From positions 186,001 to 250,000 of the forward strand of contig JAZUPW010000012.1 in assembly GCA_045605385.1 (NCBI GenBank): a stretch of 64,000 bases of DNA. Direction: 5' to 3'. This DNA comes from SIG607 sp045605385. GTDB taxonomy: Bacteria; Bacillota; Clostridia; Oscillospirales; Acutalibacteraceae. Of this stretch, positions 60,916 to 64,000 are shown piece by piece (the first letter of the stretch is position 1; the number at the start of each line of letters is the position of its first letter). Position numbers and translations under genes: made by a program. Below the pieces are notes generated by a model. It saw nothing but the letters and a program-made list of their open reading frames with translations, had not been told where the DNA came from and did no database searches.

Positions 60916-61765
60916 CGCACAGCGTTCTGAAAACGATAACGTTGATGGTTTTTGCCGTATGCCTTATTCTCCCGTAATTGCCCGTGCCGCACTTCACTTT
61001 GGTGAAGAACCCTGTATATCAGGCGAAAGGGGAAGTGGAACTATATTTTTCAGCGGGTGTAATTTAAAGTGTGTTTTTTGTCAGAACTATGAAATTAGTT
61101 CTTTAGGTGTTGGCGAAAAAATTACAGATTATCGCTTAGCAGAAATAATGCGTGAACTTGAACAAAAGGGTGCGCACAACATTAATTTTGTAAATCCGTC
61201 ACACTACGTTTCGGCAATAAATAATGCTTTGAAACTTTATAGACCCAATATTCCGCTTGTCTATAATAGCAGTGGTTATGACTCACTTGAAGTTATTGAA
61301 AACGATATTTTCGATATTTATTTGCTTGATCTAAAATATATCTCAGAAGAAAGATCATTAAAATATTCGGGGGTTGCTGATTATTTTAGTGTTGCTTCTA
61401 ATGTTATAAAAACTGCTTATAAACATACTGCAGAATGTGTTTTTGATAATAACGGTTTAATGCAAAAAGGATTGATAGTTAGGCATCTTATAATGCCGCT
61501 TGCAACCAATGAAGCAATTAATATTATTGATTGGTTTGTTAATAACACACCGAATGCATACTTTAGTTTGATGTCGCAATTCACACCGTACGGCAAATGT
61601 AATGAATATAAGGAAATTAACCGAAGAATTACAAAACGCGAGTATAACAAGGTATGCGATTACTTAATCAGTAAAAACATTAGCAACGTTTATTTGCAGG
61701 ATTTATCAAGCGCTTCAAAAAAATTTATTCCCGAATTTAACGGTTTTGGTGTTAAAAGCCCTTGA
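60875..61765 (+). CDS. Radical-SAM protein, PflA-related
   Basis: 296 aa. N-terminal Cys motif CNLCPRKC … GFC (residues 6-30), then the radical-SAM cluster motif CNLKCVFCQN (C-x3-C-x2-C). NINFVNPSHYVSAI and IYLLDLKY follow. It resembles the activating-enzyme-like radical-SAM proteins of COG1313 that have no proven substrate. The ATG at 60875 gives the family-like short N-terminus; a TTG at 60863 is possible, and both ribosome-binding sites are weak. Its stop codon overlaps the -35 box of the next promoter. Confidence 0.82.
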   Translation: MLTSKCNLCPRKCNAQRSENDNVDGFCRMPYSPVIARAALHFGEEPCISGERGSGTIFFSGCNLKCVFCQNYEISSLGVGEKITDYRLAEIMRELEQKGAHNINFVNPSHYVSAINNALKLYRPNIPLVYNSSGYDSLEVIENDIFDIYLLDLKYISEERSLKYSGVADYFSVASNVIKTAYKHTAECVFDNNGLMQKGLIVRHLIMPLATNEAINIIDWFVNNTPNAYFSLMSQFTPYGKCNEYKEINRRITKREYNKVCDYLISKNISNVYLQDLSSASKKFIPEFNGFGVKSP

Positions 61766-61790
61766 CACACCTGTTTTTTTGATGTATAAT
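61762..61790 (+). promoter_or_regulatory. Consensus sigma-A promoter of the phe leader
   Basis: TTGACA (61762-61767), 17-nt spacer, TATAAT (61785-61790), perfect boxes; the TGA stop of the radical-SAM gene is inside the -35. Confidence 0.92.
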
Positions 61791-61819
61791 ATTACAAAAT
61801 TTTGAAAGGAGTACACATT

Positions 61820-61891
61820 ATGAAATTGTTTGCTTATCGATTTTATTACTTTAATAAAGCGGACTGTGTGTGCTCTTATGGTAAATTATAA
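61820..61891 (+). CDS. Phe/Tyr-rich leader peptide (23 aa)
   Basis: ATG-initiated, GAAAGGAG 8 nt upstream. The peptide begins MKLFAYRFYYFNKADC and ends SYGKL. Within codons 4-11 there are three Phe and three Tyr (F4, Y6, F8, Y9, Y10, F11), far above chance, directly upstream of genes that make phenylalanine. This is the classical design of an amino-acid attenuator peptide. Confidence 0.9.
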   Translation: MKLFAYRFYYFNKADCVCSYGKL

Positions 61892-61962
61892 TTTACCTTT
61901 AAGAATTTTATACAGCCCGCAATTTGTTATGCATTTTTTGTGTAATAAATTGCGGATTTTTT
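61858..61962 (+). promoter_or_regulatory. Transcription attenuator before the aminotransferase-pheA unit
   Basis: Terminator: CCGCAATTT (61917-61925) with AAATTGCGG (61947-61955), followed by ATTTTTTG. Competing pairing: GCGGACTGTG (61858-61867, inside the leader ORF) with TACAGCCCGC (61911-61920, overlapping the terminator's 5' arm), 8 of 10 pairs. A small palindrome GGTAAATTATAATTTACC (61880-61897) lies between, over the leader stop. Expected logic: full translation covers the first segment and the terminator forms; a ribosome stalled early frees it and transcription continues. Confidence 0.8.
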
Positions 61963-61979
61963 GTTAAGGAGAAAAGTAT

Positions 61980-63173
61980 ATGATAAACAAAAAGTATGAA
62001 GATTTAGGCAAAAACAGTTCATGTATTCGTGAATTGTTTGAATACGGTAAGAAAAGAAAAGCCGAAGTAGGGGATGAAAACGTATATGATTTCAGCCTTG
62101 GTAATCCAAGCGTACCTGCTCCGCAAATTGTTAAAGAAGTAATGTCAGATTACATATCTAACACCGATCCGGTTGCTTTGCACGGTTATACATCAGCGCC
62201 GGGTGACTTATCAGTGCGTCAAGCAATTGCCGATCATATTACTAAAAACAGCAATGTTGAATCTAAGGCAAGTCTTATATATATGACTTGCGGTGCGGCA
62301 GCATCGCTTACAATTTCGCTTTGCGCTCTTACAAACGCAGGTGATGAAGTTGTTGTTTTTGCACCGTTTTTTCCTGAATACAACGTTTTTATTAAAAATG
62401 CTAACGCTGTACCTGTTATTTGCAAGTGTAAAGAACCTGATTTTTCTATAGATTTTTGTGAACTGAAAAACTGCATTAGCGAAAAAACCTCTGCTGTAAT
62501 TATTAATTCTCCCAATAATCCTACGGGTTCTGTTATAACCGAAGATGAAATGCAGCAACTTGCAGATTTTCTGGAAGTTAAACAAAAAGAGTACGGACAT
62601 CCTATTTATTTAATAAGTGATGAACCTTACAGAGAACTTGTATACGGTAATGTTACAGTTCCTTATCCGTCTGTTTATTACAAAAACACCATTACTTGTT
62701 ATTCGTTCAGCAAGTCACTTTCTCTACCTGGTGAGCGTATTGGTTATATTGAGGTATGCAGTAAAGCCGAATATTGTAATGATATTTTTGCTGCTATTTG
62801 CGGTGCAGGCCGTTCTCTTGGCTTTGTGTGCGCACCAAGTCTTTTGCAGTATACTGTTGCGAAATGTCTTGGCAAAACGTCAGATGTTTCGGTGTATGAA
62901 AGTAACCGTACTATTTTATCTGATTCCTTAAAAAATATTGGCTATGAAGTTGTTGAACCTAAAGGCGCATTTTATTTGTTTGTAAAAGCATTGTGTGAAG
63001 ACGCTAATGAATTTAGTGAACAAGCAAAAAAGCATGACTTATTGCTTGTGCCAAGTGATAGTTTCGGAGTTAAGGGTTATGTTAGAATTTCTTATTGTGT
63101 AAGTGAGACTACTGTTAAGAATTCTATTCCTGCATTTGAACAATTATTCAAAGATTACAAGGTGAAAAACTAA
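61980..63173 (+). CDS. Pyridoxal-phosphate aminotransferase (class I/II, aromatic/aspartate type)
   Basis: 397 aa. PLP Lys is in CYSFSKSLSLPGERIGY; NSPNNPTGSV, DFSLGNPSVPAP and the final Arg in GYVRISYCV are class I signatures. Given the Phe/Tyr leader and pheA downstream, the likely reaction is transamination of phenylpyruvate or prephenate to phenylalanine or arogenate. That is inferred from context; sequence alone would also allow aspartate or alanine. The stop shares one base with the pheA start. Confidence 0.88.
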   Translation: MINKKYEDLGKNSSCIRELFEYGKKRKAEVGDENVYDFSLGNPSVPAPQIVKEVMSDYISNTDPVALHGYTSAPGDLSVRQAIADHITKNSNVESKASLIYMTCGAAASLTISLCALTNAGDEVVVFAPFFPEYNVFIKNANAVPVICKCKEPDFSIDFCELKNCISEKTSAVIINSPNNPTGSVITEDEMQQLADFLEVKQKEYGHPIYLISDEPYRELVYGNVTVPYPSVYYKNTITCYSFSKSLSLPGERIGYIEVCSKAEYCNDIFAAICGAGRSLGFVCAPSLLQYTVAKCLGKTSDVSVYESNRTILSDSLKNIGYEVVEPKGAFYLFVKALCEDANEFSEQAKKHDLLLVPSDSFGVKGYVRISYCVSETTVKNSIPAFEQLFKDYKVKN

Positions 63174-64000
63174 TGGAAGATAAATTGTCTTTAGCGCGTA
63201 AAGAAATTAACACAATAGATAAAGAAATGGCAGCACTGTTTTGCAAAAGAATGGAAGCAGTAAAATTGGTTGCCGAATATAAAAAGGAACACGGTTTACC
63301 TGTGTTCGATGCCGAAAGAGAAGCAAGTTTAATTAATAAAAACAGTTTGCTTATTTCTGATGATACGCTGAAACCTTATTATATTGACTTTTTAAAAAGC
63401 AATATGGAAATTTCAAAAAAATATCAGTATAAACTTAACGAAGGAATGCGCGTTGCTTTCAGCGGTGTTAAGGGGGCATTTGCTGATATTGCTGCACATA
63501 AGATTTTTAAAGATGCTATTAGGGTTGAACACTCTAACTTTAAAGAGGCCTATGAAGCTGCAGAAAACGGAGAATGTGATTGCGTTTTGCTTCCGCTTGA
63601 AAACAGTTATAACGGTGACGTAGGTCAAGTTATGGACCTTGCATTTTTTGGTTCGCTTTTTATTAACGGAATTTATGATTTTTCTGTTTGCCAGTGTTTA
63701 CTTGCTAAAAAAGGTGCTAATCTTAAAGATATAAAAGAGGTTATAAGTCATCCGCAAGCCTTAGGCCAGTGCAGTTCTTTTATTATGAAACACGGTCTTA
63801 TGTTTACTGAATGTAAAAATACGGCTGTCGCCGCAAGTATTGTTGCTCAAAGCCAACGTAATGATATTGCCGCCATTGCGAGTGAAGAAGCTGCATCAGA
63901 GTTTGGTCTTGAAATATTACACGGCGGTATTAACGATGATGCAACCAATACTACCCGTTTTGCGGTGCTTTCAAGACTTGATAAAAATGAACACAACAAA
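63173..64000 (+). CDS. pheA: Bifunctional chorismate mutase / prephenate dehydratase PheA, 3' end outside window
   Basis: The frame is open from the ATG at 63173 to the window edge (276 codons). Residues 1-85 are an AroQ chorismate mutase (LARKEINTIDKEMAALFCKRMEAVKLVAEYK with the conserved Arg and Lys). From about 93 a prephenate dehydratase begins: VAFSGVKGAFADIAA, LLPLENSYNGDV, SHPQALGQC, DIAAIASEEAA and NTTRFAVL, the catalytic Thr motif. The ACT domain that gives Phe feedback would lie beyond the window. Together with the aminotransferase it makes phenylalanine from chorismate. Confidence 0.95.
   Translation, partial: MEDKLSLARKEINTIDKEMAALFCKRMEAVKLVAEYKKEHGLPVFDAEREASLINKNSLLISDDTLKPYYIDFLKSNMEISKKYQYKLNEGMRVAFSGVKGAFADIAAHKIFKDAIRVEHSNFKEAYEAAENGECDCVLLPLENSYNGDVGQVMDLAFFGSLFINGIYDFSVCQCLLAKKGANLKDIKEVISHPQALGQCSSFIMKHGLMFTECKNTAVAASIVAQSQRNDIAAIASEEAASEFGLEILHGGINDDATNTTRFAVLSRLDKNEHNK

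Overview
The window is AT-rich chromosomal DNA from a spore-forming, diaminopimelate-type Firmicute, most likely a gut-type Clostridia/Oscillospirales organism. This rests on Spo0A, a CwlD-like amidase, the dapA/dapB/dapF set, LonA, a ClpE-type unfoldase, ECF vitamin transport, acetate kinase, AGGAGG ribosome-binding sites and near-consensus sigma-A promoters. It is core genome: no phage, transposase gene, CRISPR-Cas or defence island was seen. Two genes are cut by the window edges: lgt on the left and pheA on the right.

Layout. 1-9213 (+): lgt, folD, a secreted unknown, an HtrA protease, PcrA helicase, two small membrane proteins, an RlmD-type rRNA methyltransferase and a small membrane protein. 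9218-12131 (-): engB and lon. 12318-14986: rpe, a MecA-like C-terminal-domain protein (-), a 41-codon membrane ORF and a phosphohexomutase. 14993-15351: a gene-free element with terminal inverted repeats, filled with variable mini-hairpins. 15353-18250 (-): a Cys-rich unknown, folC and folT, with a THF riboswitch in front of folT. 18366-21328: dapF (+), then dapA-dapB-unknown (-). 21483-26616 (+): queA, tgt, yajC, a TIGR04086-like protein, a cwlD-like amidase and radA. 26635-29113 (-): an MFS transporter and tmcAL. 29259-32744 (+): ackA, galK and spo0A. 32758-34640 (-): a Znu-type ABC transporter whose first gene is a small Ada-like zinc-site lipoprotein. 34742-36559 (+): uvrC. 36599-44068 (-): a giant AAC(3)-glycosidase fusion, then potABCD behind a structured leader of about 290 nt. 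44535-55095 (+): ruvCAB, a methyltransferase, ecfA1-ecfA2-ecfT, truA, a DUF5711-like protein, cvpA and clpE. 55158-55316: tRNA-Gly and tRNA-Arg, followed by a second mini-hairpin array. 55582-64000 (+): a membrane unknown, an XRE regulator, an M19 dipeptidase, typA, an exonuclease, a radical-SAM enzyme, then a Phe/Tyr leader-peptide attenuator in front of an aminotransferase and pheA.

How the genes connect. FolT at 17535-18095 is an S-component that would use the EcfA1/A2/T module at 47579-50110; with folC it forms a folate uptake and retention unit under THF control. The two ends of the diaminopimelate pathway lie on opposite strands around 19 kb. QueA and Tgt are the late queuosine enzymes. 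The aminotransferase and PheA form a phenylalanine unit controlled by its own leader peptide.

The most interesting material is non-coding. There are two mini-hairpin arrays built on the same grammar (unrelated self-complementary stems separated by a short constant linker that reverses orientation partway). There is the phe attenuator, the pot leader, and four cases where a Shine-Dalgarno can be buried in a stem (folT, potA, 19583, 24112). Among proteins, the AAC(3)-glycosidase fusion and the zinc-site lipoprotein in the znu operon stand out. Everything here was read by eye; no alignment, folding or database search was run.
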